Assembly: GCF_003353175.1 (NCBI RefSeq)
Contig: NZ_QHKS01000010.1
Coordinates: 217,315 to 281,314 of the forward strand
From: Paraburkholderia lacunae
GTDB lineage: Bacteria; Pseudomonadota; Gammaproteobacteria; Burkholderiales; Burkholderiaceae
Length of the DNA stretch: 64,000 bases
Direction: 5' to 3'
Part shown: one piece after another, positions 43,344 through 53,007 of the stretch
Layout: every line of letters starts with the position of its first letter
Position numbering within the stretch: position 1 is the stretch's first letter
The notes under the pieces: generated by a model
Told to the model about the DNA's origin: nothing
Seen by the model: the letters and a program-made list of their open reading frames with translations, nothing else
The model's database searches: none
Made by a program: the position numbers and the translations under genes

Positions 43344-43678
43344 GCGCCGCCCCGTAAGGAGTCCTCAGCGCTGTGCAAACGCCGAAATGGATTACCTGTC
43401 AGTGCAACCGAGAAGCGCTCGGTGTGAGCGTTGTAGTCGCCGCAGTACTTGGTGAAATCGCCTTCGTGCGTTTCGCAGTTGTTGATGCCCAGCTGCGCGA
43501 GCCGGCTGATCAGCGACCCCTCCGCCGCCGCGGCCCGGATCGCTTCGAAGATCGCGCAGGTGTCGGCGAACGACTGGGCGGCATATGCAAGCAGGCCTGA
43601 GGCCGTATCGACATGGCCCACGACTTCCTTGATGTCGATCGGCTCCCCGGATGGCGCTCTGGTTCGGTTCTCAGTCAT
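43340..43678 (-). CDS. Small hypothetical protein upstream of the primase-helicase
   Basis: 112 residues with a central His/Cys-containing helical region (NNCETHEGDFTKYCGDYNAH). AGAGG before ATG 43678. Its stop overlaps the primase-helicase start by four bases (ATGA). Conserved position in the early operon; function unknown. Confidence 0.65.
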   Translation of the reverse strand: MTENRTRAPSGEPIDIKEVVGHVDTASGLLAYAAQSFADTCAIFEAIRAAAAEGSLISRLAQLGINNCETHEGDFTKYCGDYNAHTERFSVALTGNPFRRLHSAEDSLRGGA

Positions 43679-43847
43679 GGTCTACCTCTGCCGTTGAATC
43701 AATTTTTTCGAGCCCTGCATCCGCTTGCCGTTTGAGTACAGCAGCCGCATACGAGATACGCTTGAGCTTCGTTCGCACATCACTTTCGTCCTCGCATAGT
43801 TTGAGGATCACGCTTGCTGCGGCGGCGATAGTTGTCATCTCAGTCAT
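43671..43847 (-). CDS. 58-residue hypothetical protein in the early operon
   Basis: Starts MTEMTTIAAAASVILKLCED and ends STAEVDHD. It begins at 43847 by ATGA overlap with the upstream gene and ends eight bases inside the start of the downstream gene, so it is framed by coupled neighbours on both sides. The sequence is helical and has no recognisable domain. Confidence 0.6.
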   Translation of the reverse strand: MTEMTTIAAAASVILKLCEDESDVRTKLKRISYAAAVLKRQADAGLEKIDSTAEVDHD

Positions 43848-44122
43848 GACGCATACCCCTGCTTATTCAACTCGATTGCAAACTTGTCGGCCATTGACTC
43901 GGCCGTGCCCATCCAGTTGGTCGAGACGTTACTGCCAAGCTCAGCCAGGCGGTGTATTCGCAGAAGCGCGGCGCCAGGGATCATCTCCCTATCGCTCGCA
44001 CAGTCATCGATAGATGCAAACAATTCATTGAGCCAACCAAACACGCCGACAAGGCAGGTTAGGTCTTCGTGCGCATCAGTTGCGAGTTCGAACTCGTTCG
44101 CCATATCCAGGGGCTTAGCCAT
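43844..44122 (-). CDS. Small hypothetical protein in the early operon
   Basis: 92 residues, acidic and helical (MAKPLDMANEFELATDAHED, then LNELFASIDDCASDREMIPG). A strong GGAGG ribosome site precedes ATG 44122. It overlaps its neighbours on both sides. No family recognised. Confidence 0.66.
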   Translation of the reverse strand: MAKPLDMANEFELATDAHEDLTCLVGVFGWLNELFASIDDCASDREMIPGAALLRIHRLAELGSNVSTNWMGTAESMADKFAIELNKQGYAS

Positions 44123-44693
44123 GACGCACCTCCGCACGGGATTGACGGGCGATCGACAGAGCGATCTCTCGAGCAAATGCGTCGTTGAAGGCGTCGCGTC
44201 GCGCGGCGTCGCCGGCGAACGAAGTGTCGCCAGCGACCAGGTTGCGAAAGCGCAGATCGCGGAAGTCGCAGGCGCTAAGCGGGGCACCGAGAAGCCAGAG
44301 CTCGGCAGCATTGCGGCCGGCGTAGGCGAACAGGGGGAATCTTTCGGTGAGGGTATTCGGGAGAGACGTTTGCTCAGGACGAGCGAGGATACGGCGCATG
44401 GTGCGGCCTCTTCGGTTTGGGTTAAACCCGCGCCCCACTGCTAAATGGGGTGAGCGGGCACAAGGCAGGGTTAGCAGACCGGCAACCGAAGGAACCGGCG
44501 CATCCGAAGATGCCCCCACCAAGGCCCGCCCATTGAAAGGGGCGCACGAAGGCAGCACGCACAAAAAAGCCGCTCGGCGCGGCTGTGCGCTTCGATTGTT
44601 CAGCCTGCTAAAGCTGGCGTCTGTTGTCTCAGACACATAAAAAGTATACGCGCCGGGGTTTACGGCTTGCAAGGTCTTTTTGAGGCGCGCCAT
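44115..44693 (-). CDS. Ash/Icd-like reading frame of the P4-type leader region
   Basis: 192 codons from ATG 44693, which overlaps the previous stop by one base. A shorter product from ATG 44399 (94 residues, MRRILARPEQTSLPNTLTER) would be the better-behaved protein. The N-terminal half has the odd Ser/Pro/Cys/Arg-rich composition (RRAAFLCVLPSCAPFNGRAL, VGASSDAPVPS) seen in P4-type 'Ash' and 'host cell division inhibitor Icd-like' frames. In P4 that region doubles as the untranslated leader from which the CI immunity RNA is made. A terminator hairpin lies inside the frame. The assignment is by resemblance of sequence style and position. Confidence 0.5.
   Translation of the reverse strand: MARLKKTLQAVNPGAYTFYVSETTDASFSRLNNRSAQPRRAAFLCVLPSCAPFNGRALVGASSDAPVPSVAGLLTLPCARSPHLAVGRGFNPNRRGRTMRRILARPEQTSLPNTLTERFPLFAYAGRNAAELWLLGAPLSACDFRDLRFRNLVAGDTSFAGDAARRDAFNDAFAREIALSIARQSRAEVRHG
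44563..44584 (-). terminator. Intrinsic terminator inside the Ash-like frame
   Basis: On the minus strand AGCCGC-GCCGA-GCGGCT forms a six-pair stem with a five-base loop, followed directly by TTTTTT. It is oriented to stop leftward transcription about 110 bases into the Ash-like frame and before the primase-helicase. P4 immunity works by premature termination in the equivalent leader; that use here is inference. Confidence 0.75.
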
Positions 44694-44953
44694 CAATTAG
44701 CCCCCTTGGGATCGATCGCGCGAGACGCCAGCAAGAGACCCTGTGTGACTTCCGCAATCTGATCGGGGCGCAGCGAGACGCCCGCACGGCCCGGCTTGAA
44801 CTCGCCGGATTCCGTCACGTACCAGGCGCGCAGATCAACGAACATCCTGCCGCGGTATTCGGAGATGGTGACGCGCAAGCGCTCGCTGTCGCTCTTGCGA
44901 ATGTCGAGGAACGTATTGGCGCTGGATGCGATCTCAGTGGATTGCGACGTCAT
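44693..44953 (-). CDS. PC4/p15-like transcriptional coactivator family protein
   Basis: 86 residues. FLDIRKSDSERLRVTISEYRG followed by MFVDLRAWYVTESGEFKPGRAGVSL is the PC4 (YdbC-like) single-stranded-DNA-binding fold. ATG 44953 overlaps the AlpA-like stop by four bases (ATGA). Prokaryotic PC4-like proteins bind single strands and occur in phages and satellites; here it may help open promoter or origin DNA. Confidence 0.82.
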   Translation of the reverse strand: MTSQSTEIASSANTFLDIRKSDSERLRVTISEYRGRMFVDLRAWYVTESGEFKPGRAGVSLRPDQIAEVTQGLLLASRAIDPKGAN

Positions 44954-45162
44954 GCCGGCACTCCCAAGAGAACGGCACGCAGCTCGCCGACGTTCCAGCG
45001 GGTCGATCCGCCGATTTTTCGAGGCTTGGGGAGGACGCCGCGCCTCGCACGATCCCAGGCTGTGGCGACGCTGCAACCACAAAGCGCGGCGACCGTGTGG
45101 ACGTCAACAGCCGCCGCGTTCGGAAGGCTGTCGAAGTTTTTGAGTTTGTCTGTCGATTTCAT
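44950..45162 (-). CDS. AlpA-family HTH regulator
   Basis: 70 residues: VHTVAALCGCSVATAWDRARRGVLPKPRK is an AlpA/excisionase-type winged HTH, followed by GGSTRWNVGEL. First gene of the leftward early operon, with a GGAG ribosome site. Two palindromic sites lie 70-105 bp upstream. AlpA/Vis proteins in P4 and CP4-57 control integrase and late functions. Confidence 0.85.
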   Translation of the reverse strand: MKSTDKLKNFDSLPNAAAVDVHTVAALCGCSVATAWDRARRGVLPKPRKIGGSTRWNVGELRAVLLGVPA

Positions 45163-45232
45163 CCGTATGGCTCCAATTCCCGACCGGGTTGGACGGGGCC
45201 ATACGAAATTTATTGACTAACCGGGCGCCTGT

Positions 45233-45267
45233 TTGCCAGCTGGCAGTGAGATTTGCCAGTTGGCAAA
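45233..45267. promoter_or_regulatory. Pair of palindromic operators upstream of the AlpA-like gene
   Basis: TGCCAGCTGGCA (45234-45245, perfect) and TTTGCCAGTTGGCAAA (45252-45267, perfect arms with a GT centre). The centres are 20 bp apart, close to two helical turns, so dimers could bind side by side on one face. They sit in the only gap of the early region and probably control the leftward early operon. Confidence 0.75.
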
Positions 45268-45272
45268 CCTCA

Positions 45273-45998
45273 TTACTCCAGCAGCGCAATGCCGGTGCGG
45301 ATGGTTTCGCGGATAGACGTCTTGCTAACCCCGTGAGTCCGCGCATCGGGGAGCGCCGCCAAAATCTCGTCGACGGCATCAGCAATCTGATTGGCGTTAG
45401 GGCGATCGCCTTTCCGGTAGCGGTTGTGTTTCTCCGCTAGCACGAGTGCTAGAGCGGCGACCTGCTTCTGAAGGGACGAACGTTCCCGCTCGCCCAAAGT
45501 CTCGTTGGCTGACACTGGCAGCGCCTTCTTTTCCGGTGGCGAAGCGATGGTGCCTTTACCGTCCAGTGAAAACGCCGCTTGCAGGAAGGTGGGGCATTGG
45601 TCGATTTCCGGAAACAGATTTGCATCAAGAGATACACCTCGGTCGGATACAAACTTCCAGAAGTCGTCACGTAGCCAACCAACCATGTCCCAAGCCTTCA
45701 TTGCTGACCGGTCGATGTCATCGCGAGGATAGGAGACCGCGAAGTCCAACCCGGCTCTGATGAGTTTGCGTGTCTCGTCCCGATCTGCGTCCGATGCAAG
45801 CTCTCGTCGACTCGGCCCAAACTCTTGTCTGTCCCATCGGATCAAAACCGGCGACAAATGGTCTGCTCCATCCTGGTCGTGAAGCCACGCGGCAGCCTGT
45901 GCCATGGTGACGCCCTCGAATTCAGCCAGCCAAGTGAGTGCCTCAAATACCGATATACCTGGTTTGATCCCGCGTTTAAGGTCGTCCAAGATGCCCAT
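45273..45998 (-). CDS. Hypothetical regulatory-region protein
   Basis: 241 residues, soluble. N-terminal KRGIKPGISVFEALTWLAEFEG, an acidic middle, and a C-terminal helical part (KHNRYRKGDRPNANQIADAV, then GVSKTSIRETIRTG) that could bind DNA. ATG 45998 has an AGGGCGAG ribosome site. It lies between the integrase and the operator pair, reading the same way, where a repressor or regulator would be expected; no family recognised. Confidence 0.68.
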   Translation of the reverse strand: MGILDDLKRGIKPGISVFEALTWLAEFEGVTMAQAAAWLHDQDGADHLSPVLIRWDRQEFGPSRRELASDADRDETRKLIRAGLDFAVSYPRDDIDRSAMKAWDMVGWLRDDFWKFVSDRGVSLDANLFPEIDQCPTFLQAAFSLDGKGTIASPPEKKALPVSANETLGERERSSLQKQVAALALVLAEKHNRYRKGDRPNANQIADAVDEILAALPDARTHGVSKTSIRETIRTGIALLE

Positions 45999-46091
45999 TT
46001 GCTCGCCCTGTAGCAAAGCCCTATTAGGGAGCCGCGCCGACCGGGTAGGGCACCCGGCTTTCGCCCCGTCGGGCTAGGCGCGCCAAACCGG

Positions 46092-47330
46092 TTACCCGTG
46101 CTTGTTGATTGGAATCACCGCACCTGCCTTGCGAGGCTTAGCAATAAAAACCGCCCAGTCGATCATCATGCGGCGGCGCTTCTCGAGCACGTCGCTTCGC
46201 CAGTACGCAGCCTCAGTGGCGTCACCCTTCAAGTGGGCGAGCGCGACCTCCGCCAGCTCGCGCGGATAGTTGGTGTACTCCCCCGCCCAATCCCGAAAGG
46301 TCGATCTGAATCCGTGCGGAGTAGCTTCCAGCTTCTGACCACGCATGAGCTCGAGCAATGCCATATCGCTGAGCATGCTGCCCGATCGCTGGTTCGGGAA
46401 AATCAGATTGACGTCCTCTTTCCGCTCGATAGATTTCAGGAGTTTCACCGCGGCCGGCGACAATGGGACGCGGTGTTCGCGCTGCATTTTCATTCGCGGC
46501 CCGGGCACCGCCCAGATGGCCTTCTTGAGATCGATCTCGGTCCAGGTGGCGCCGCGCGCCTCGCCTGATCGGGCCGCGGTCAATATCGCGAACTCAAGGC
46601 ACCGGGCGCTGATACTGTCCATCGCGCGCAGCTTCGTCATGAAGTCCCCCATCTGCTCGATCGGCAATGCGGGGTGATGCCGCACCCGCGTCGTCTTTTT
46701 CGGTTTTGAGAGCAGCTTTTCGAGGTTGCCGCGCCACGCGGCCGGATTGATCCCGTTCTCCCGGAGTCCGTTCACCCGCGCCCAATCGAGAATCGCCTCG
46801 ACGCGGCCGCGCACACGTGACGCCGTTTCTGTCTTGGTCGTCCAGATCGGTTCCAGCACCTCGACGACATGCGATCGATCGACGTGCCGGACCAGCAACT
46901 TCCCGATAGTGGGATAGGCGTAGGTCGTCAGAGTATTGGTCCACTGTGCAGCATGCTTCGCGTTGCGCCACTCGGGCGCCTTCGCTTTGATGAACCGCTT
47001 TGCGGCCTCTTCGAAAGTCACCTCGAGCGCCTGCTCCGCGCGCAACCGGCTAGCAGCCTCTCGTCGCGCCATAACTGGATCAGTGCCGGCGACGACCTCG
47101 TCGCGAGCCGCCTGCGCCTTCTCCTGGGCTTCCTTCAGAGATACGCCAGGATAAGCGCCAAGTCCGATCTCGCGTCGACGCTCGCCGATGGTGATGCGAA
47201 GCACCCATGAGCGGGCGCCGCTTGGCGTGATCTGCAAGGCGAGACCTGCGACTTTGCCAACCGTATGACGCCCTGGTGCCGACAGACGTGATACCGCCAG
47301 CGCGCCAAGCTCTTTCGCCGTTCTGGGCAT
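46092..47330 (-). CDS. P4-type integrase (DUF4102 + tyrosine recombinase)
   Basis: 412 residues. DUF4102 N-terminus (VAGLALQITPSGARSWVLRI, GLGAYPGVSL), core-binding domain (NAKHAAQWTNTLTTYAYPTI), catalytic domain with Arg in TAARSGEARGATW, HGFRSTFRDW (HxxR), HLKGDATEAAYWRSD with the Tyr nucleophile. Intact. ATG 47330 is preferred over a TTG at 47354. It lies 262 bp from the tRNA-Ser 3' end and reads away from it, the standard layout for tRNA-targeting elements, so it is the integrase that most likely inserted the element. Confidence 0.93.
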   Translation of the reverse strand: MPRTAKELGALAVSRLSAPGRHTVGKVAGLALQITPSGARSWVLRITIGERRREIGLGAYPGVSLKEAQEKAQAARDEVVAGTDPVMARREAASRLRAEQALEVTFEEAAKRFIKAKAPEWRNAKHAAQWTNTLTTYAYPTIGKLLVRHVDRSHVVEVLEPIWTTKTETASRVRGRVEAILDWARVNGLRENGINPAAWRGNLEKLLSKPKKTTRVRHHPALPIEQMGDFMTKLRAMDSISARCLEFAILTAARSGEARGATWTEIDLKKAIWAVPGPRMKMQREHRVPLSPAAVKLLKSIERKEDVNLIFPNQRSGSMLSDMALLELMRGQKLEATPHGFRSTFRDWAGEYTNYPRELAEVALAHLKGDATEAAYWRSDVLEKRRRMMIDWAVFIAKPRKAGAVIPINKHG

Positions 47331-47355
47331 GTGTGGTTCGAACTGTTCGCACAAA

Positions 47356-47379
47356 AGGCCCGCCTAGCGGGGGCTAGGA
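47356..47379 (-). terminator. Terminator-like hairpin between the tRNA and the integrase
   Basis: On the minus strand CCCGC-TAG-GCGGG is followed by CCTTTTGT, and an alternative CCTAGC/GCTAGG pairing overlaps it. It could terminate transcripts leaving the tRNA gene before they reach the integrase. The short T-run keeps confidence low. Confidence 0.35.
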
Positions 47380-47432
47380 TCAGTTCGGTGGAGACATGGC
47401 AGCAAGTGCCTAGGCGTGGATGCGAAAAATCG

Positions 47433-47459
47433 CCTACCCACCTACCGACCCACCAAAAA
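47433..47459. repeat. Integrase arm-type repeat inside the right end
   Basis: CCTACCCACC then ACCCACCAAAA after a short spacer; matches the block at 27442-27467 inside the left end. In a circular form both would flank the att core. Confidence 0.55.
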
Positions 47460-47590
47460 CTTTACGACTAAACCGGATTAAACGCAATCGTTCCGGACTG
47501 TTCCATTTTGGGATTTTGCCCCGTGAGCCTTGTGCAGCAAGGGTTTGGGCGATTGAACCGGACGGTTCTGGATTGCTTCGGAAGGGCGTC

Positions 47591-47605
47591 CTGGCGGAGA
47601 GAGGG
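47591..47605. repeat. Right att core (attR) within the tRNA-Ser gene
   Basis: CTGGCGGAGAGAGGG, identical to attL at 27378-27392. It overlaps the tRNA 3' end including the encoded CCA, so the tRNA remains functional after integration. Confidence 0.85.
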
Positions 47606-47682
47606 GGATTCGAACCCCCGATAGGTTATTAACCTATACACGCTTTCCAGGCGTGCGACTTAAACCGCTCATCCATCTCTCC
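47592..47682 (-). tRNA. tRNA-Ser(GGA)
   Basis: 91 nt with encoded CCA. Acceptor stem GGAGAGA pairs with TCTCTCC. The anticodon loop CTGGAAA holds anticodon GGA (reads UCC). A long variable arm (GTATAGGTTAATAACCTATC) is typical of class II tRNA-Ser, and the T-loop contains GGTTCGAATCC. Serves as the attachment site of the 20-kb element. Confidence 0.96.
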
Positions 47683-47742
47683 GGCGGGGAGCCGAATTAT
47701 AGCAAACTTCGGGCCTTGCGCCACACCCGCCTGCAAACCCGC

Positions 47743-49761
47743 TTACGGATGGCGGATGTAGTCGACCAGCGCCCGCGTATAAGCATCCGGTTTCCGGTCG
47801 ATCAAACTCACGCCGATCGCCACCAGAAACCCGGCCGGCACGCCAAACACGCCCGAGCTGATCGGCTCGATTCCAAACCACCGCGCGCCCGCGAAGCCCG
47901 TCATCTGGGTCAAGAACGGATACGTCGACACGATGTAGTAAATGCACACCACCAGCCCCGCCACCATCCCCGCTACTGCGCCAAGGCGTGTGGTGCGCTT
48001 CCAGAACACGCCCAGCACCAGCACGGGAAACAGACTCGACGCTGCCAGCGAAAACGCCGCGCCCACCAGAAACAGAATATTCCCGGTATTCAGCGACGCC
48101 ACATAGGACGCGAACAGCGCCACCCCCAGCAGCAGAATCTTCGAGATCGTCACGCGACGCTGGCTCGATGCCGACGGATCGACCATGTGATAGTAGACGT
48201 CGTGCGATAACGCATTGGCGATCGTCAGCAGCAGACCATCCGCGGTCGAAAGCGCCGCGGCCAGCGCGCCCGCCGCGATCAGCCCGGACATCACATACGG
48301 CAGCCCCGCGATCTCCGGCGCGGCCAGCACCACCATGTCAGGCTGCATCTGGATCTCGCTCCAGCGCACAATGCCGTCGCCGTTCGTATCGGCAAGGCTG
48401 ATCAGACTCGGCTCGACCTTGCTCCATTGCGTCAGCCATTGCGGCAAATCGGCGAAGTGATGACCGACCAGATTGCTGAGCATCTCGTACTTGATCAGCA
48501 CGGCGAGCACCGGCACCGTCAGATAAAACAGCGCCACGAAGAACAGCGTCCAGCCGACCGAGCGCCTCGCGGAAGCCACCGAGGTCGTCGTGTTGTAGCG
48601 CGTGAGGATATGCGGCAGACTCGCCGTGCCGAGCGACAGACATAACAGCAGCGACAGAAAATTGCGCTCATGGGTGCGCCGGTCCTCATCGCTCGTGGCG
48701 GGAAACGGTTCATGCATCGGCACCGGTGCGGCGGCACGCATCAACATCTCGTCGCGGCGCTGGGTCCAGACGATCTGCGCGGCGGCGGCATCGCGAGGAA
48801 ACTGTTCGAGCGCCCGCTCACGCTCCTTGATCTCGCGCAGCGGACCGTTGTGGCGCCGCAAGTCCGCCACTTCCTGGGTGAGCCGCTGCTTCTCGTCGAC
48901 GAACGACTGCGGCAACGTATCGAGGCGCGTCTGCATCAACGCTGCGCGCCGCCGGTAGTCGTCGCGTACGGTTTGCTCGAGAGGCGCGTCGCGCACGTGC
49001 TTCTCCAATCCCTCCACGCGCTCCATCAGACGGCCGTAGTTGAACTGCGGCACCCAGCCGAGGCCGTCCTTATGCGCGATCATCGACACCGGAATCAGAA
49101 TCGCCGCGATCAGGATGATGTATTGCGCGACCTGGGTCCAGGTCACAGCCCGCATACCGCCCAGAAACGAGCACACCAGAATGCCAGCCAGTCCGCAGAA
49201 AATGCCGACGGCGAAATCGACGCCGATAAAACGCGTAGCTATCAGGCCGACGCCCTGAATCTGCGCGACCAGATAGACGAACGAGCACAAGATCGCCGCC
49301 AACGCCGCGAGCCCACGCACGGCGTTGCTCGAAAACCGGGTGCCGAGAAAATCGGGAATCGTGTAGCGCGCGAGCTTGCGCACGTAAGGCGCAAGCAGAA
49401 ACGCGACGAGGCAGTAGCCGCCGGTCCAGCCCATCACGTACGCGAGACCGTCATATCCCGTCGCATAGATCGACCCGGCGAGGCCGATGAAGGAGGCCGC
49501 GGACAGCCAGTCGGCGGCGGTCGCCATACCGTTGAAGGCGGACGGCACGCGCCGCCCCGCGACGTAGTATTCGACCAGATCGGAGGTGCGCGACAGCAAG
49601 CCGATCACCGCATACACCGCGATCGGTACGAACAGGAACACATAGCCGATCCATACACCGGGACCCGTGGTGCGCTCGATGCGCCACATCACATAGATGA
49701 ATAGCAGGAAGCCGAGCGTATAGAGCGCGTACGAGCGGATCAGCCGATGCGTGAGCTTCAT
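47743..49761 (-). CDS. Sodium:solute symporter (VC_2705 family), acetate-permease-like
   Basis: 672-residue membrane protein with about 12-13 hydrophobic segments of the SSS family (VEYYVAGRRVPSAFNGMATA, AADWLSAASFIGLAGSIYA). A soluble insertion with a predicted coiled coil (about residues 245-350) interrupts the transporter, and an EF-hand-like loop, DTNGDGIVRWSE, lies near residue 460. Members are paired with a DUF4212 small subunit, encoded four bases upstream here, and often lie beside acs. Acetate or another short carboxylate is the likely substrate, taken up for the Acs gene next door. Confidence 0.9.
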   Translation of the reverse strand: MKLTHRLIRSYALYTLGFLLFIYVMWRIERTTGPGVWIGYVFLFVPIAVYAVIGLLSRTSDLVEYYVAGRRVPSAFNGMATAADWLSAASFIGLAGSIYATGYDGLAYVMGWTGGYCLVAFLLAPYVRKLARYTIPDFLGTRFSSNAVRGLAALAAILCSFVYLVAQIQGVGLIATRFIGVDFAVGIFCGLAGILVCSFLGGMRAVTWTQVAQYIILIAAILIPVSMIAHKDGLGWVPQFNYGRLMERVEGLEKHVRDAPLEQTVRDDYRRRAALMQTRLDTLPQSFVDEKQRLTQEVADLRRHNGPLREIKERERALEQFPRDAAAAQIVWTQRRDEMLMRAAAPVPMHEPFPATSDEDRRTHERNFLSLLLCLSLGTASLPHILTRYNTTTSVASARRSVGWTLFFVALFYLTVPVLAVLIKYEMLSNLVGHHFADLPQWLTQWSKVEPSLISLADTNGDGIVRWSEIQMQPDMVVLAAPEIAGLPYVMSGLIAAGALAAALSTADGLLLTIANALSHDVYYHMVDPSASSQRRVTISKILLLGVALFASYVASLNTGNILFLVGAAFSLAASSLFPVLVLGVFWKRTTRLGAVAGMVAGLVVCIYYIVSTYPFLTQMTGFAGARWFGIEPISSGVFGVPAGFLVAIGVSLIDRKPDAYTRALVDYIRHP

Positions 49762-49765
49762 CGGC

Positions 49766-50125
49766 TCAGCTTCCGCGCGCGGTGGAATCGGCGCCGGCGT
49801 CGGTATCGAGAGCGCGTTGCAACTGTCGGTCGGCGCGCTGCATCAGCACGATATAGACGACGATCAACGCCACATACACGAGAATCGCCCCTTGCGCGCC
49901 GAAGTAGAACGGCATTCTGAAGCCGCCGATGCGCACCTGCGCCAACGCCGGCGCCACTAGCGGCACGACGAACGACACGACGAAGCCCAAGGTCATCAAC
50001 GTCACGATCAGCGCGATATTGAAGCGCCAGTACTTCTGATGCGCGCGCGCCATCGCTGCCGAAACCGCTGGCGGTTCGGGCGCTGGATTGAGCGTAGCGT
50101 GAGAGGAGTGATGCGGCGCGGCCAT
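49766..50125 (-). CDS. DUF4212 small subunit of the solute symporter
   Basis: 119 residues with two membrane segments (about 42-64 FNIALIVTLMTLGFVVSFVV and 77-95) separated by the typical GGFRMPFYFGAQGAILVY stretch. DUF4212 genes precede VC_2705-type symporters. Start 50125 or 50140 are both possible. The C-terminal tail is polar. Confidence 0.88.
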   Translation of the reverse strand: MAAPHHSSHATLNPAPEPPAVSAAMARAHQKYWRFNIALIVTLMTLGFVVSFVVPLVAPALAQVRIGGFRMPFYFGAQGAILVYVALIVVYIVLMQRADRQLQRALDTDAGADSTARGS

Positions 50126-50272
50126 GCGCCTATGTATCAAAAAGCCACCGGGCAGGCAATCGGGATTGTCCGCGCGGTGGCTTCAATGAACGGGTCGGAG
50201 GCGCGATACTGGCAGTCGATCGAGGGCGCATGATTGCTTGCGCCCTTGCCGCACTATCCAGGCCACTCGGGC

Positions 50273-52255
<1,983 letters not shown>

Positions 52256-53007
52256 CGACAACCCCTTGGTGAAGATGAAACGTAAAACCTGTGCCGGCGC
52301 GCCAGTGACGCACCGTGTCATGGTGACGCCGCAATGTGCGGCGCCTTGTCTCCAACCCTCGTGCCCGGGCCGCATAGGCCGCAGCACAGCAAGCCATCCG
52401 CTTGAACAGGCGATCCATGCGGCGGTGCAGCATGGATGCGCGTTCAATGAAATGCCCGCTCTCGCAGCAAAGATAAGCGTCGCAACTTACCGGCCACTTA
52501 CGCGAGCGGCATCGAGTTGCCGGCGAAAACCCCAATGCGGTCAAGCTCTTCGACGTTCACGCAATTCATGTCCCGCATGCTACGCGCCACTTTCCATTCA
52601 TGCGTTCGGCCCGGCGCATGGCAACGCGCGGCATCATCACGTTTGCTGCCGCGCCGCCCGCGCCGGCATTCACGCTGGTGAACGCGCCCTTTTACAATGC
52701 TAACTGAACTAGCCGTCCGGATTCCAGCTTGAATCGCGCTGTCCTGCCTGTGGCCGCGGCGATTGACGGCATCGTCCGCCCGCCCATCCTGCCCGTGCCG
52801 TCGCGGCAAATTCAGGAGGCGCTGTACAATAGCGCGCCTGGCGCGAGTTTTCCGGCCCGCCCGGGCCGTTCAGCGGGCCGTCCGCGCGTCGTCCGTGTGC
52901 TTTGCCGCGTGCCCGATCCGGCCGTTGAGCCCGAGCGCAAAGCCGGCGCGTTTAGTCCGCGTATTTAATCCGCATTCCATCACCTGCGCCTCATCCGACT
53001 CTAGCCC
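52256..53007. other. Intergenic region between divergent acs and UPF0114 genes
   Basis: About 750 bp without a supported gene. Two plus-strand TACAAT sequences (52693-52698 and 52825-52830) could be -10 elements for the UPF0114 gene, but neither has a good -35 at the right spacing. The acs promoter must lie in the right-hand part of its upstream region. Open frames here are arginine-rich and lack ribosome sites. Confidence 0.45.

Larger units (their letters stand above)
27378..47605. mobile_element. Integrated P4-satellite-like element in tRNA-Ser(GGA), about 20.2 kb
   Basis: Bounded by the 15-bp att repeat, with an intact P4-type integrase beside the tRNA and shared arm-like repeats just inside each end. 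Contents from right to left: integrase, AlpA-like control region, primase-helicase replication module, coiled-coil and small structural-type genes, tail fibre, a second integrase, Nu1-like HTH gene, cargo genes, a third integrase. No portal, major capsid, large terminase, tail tube, sheath or lysis gene is seen, so it cannot be a self-sufficient tailed phage. The mosaic may combine more than one element. Confidence 0.82.

Noticed and set aside
43884..44444. Plus-strand frame of 186 codons opposite the early small genes
   Set aside because: Four minus-strand genes with ATGA overlaps and ribosome sites occupy the same stretch.
52498..52809. Minus-strand frame of 103 codons in the acs upstream gap
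   Set aside because: Arg/Gly/Asp-rich with no ribosome site or family; treated as non-coding.
52693..52830. Two TACAAT hexamers as promoters for the UPF0114 gene
   Set aside because: Neither has a recognisable -35 at 16-18 bp; noted only in the intergenic entry.
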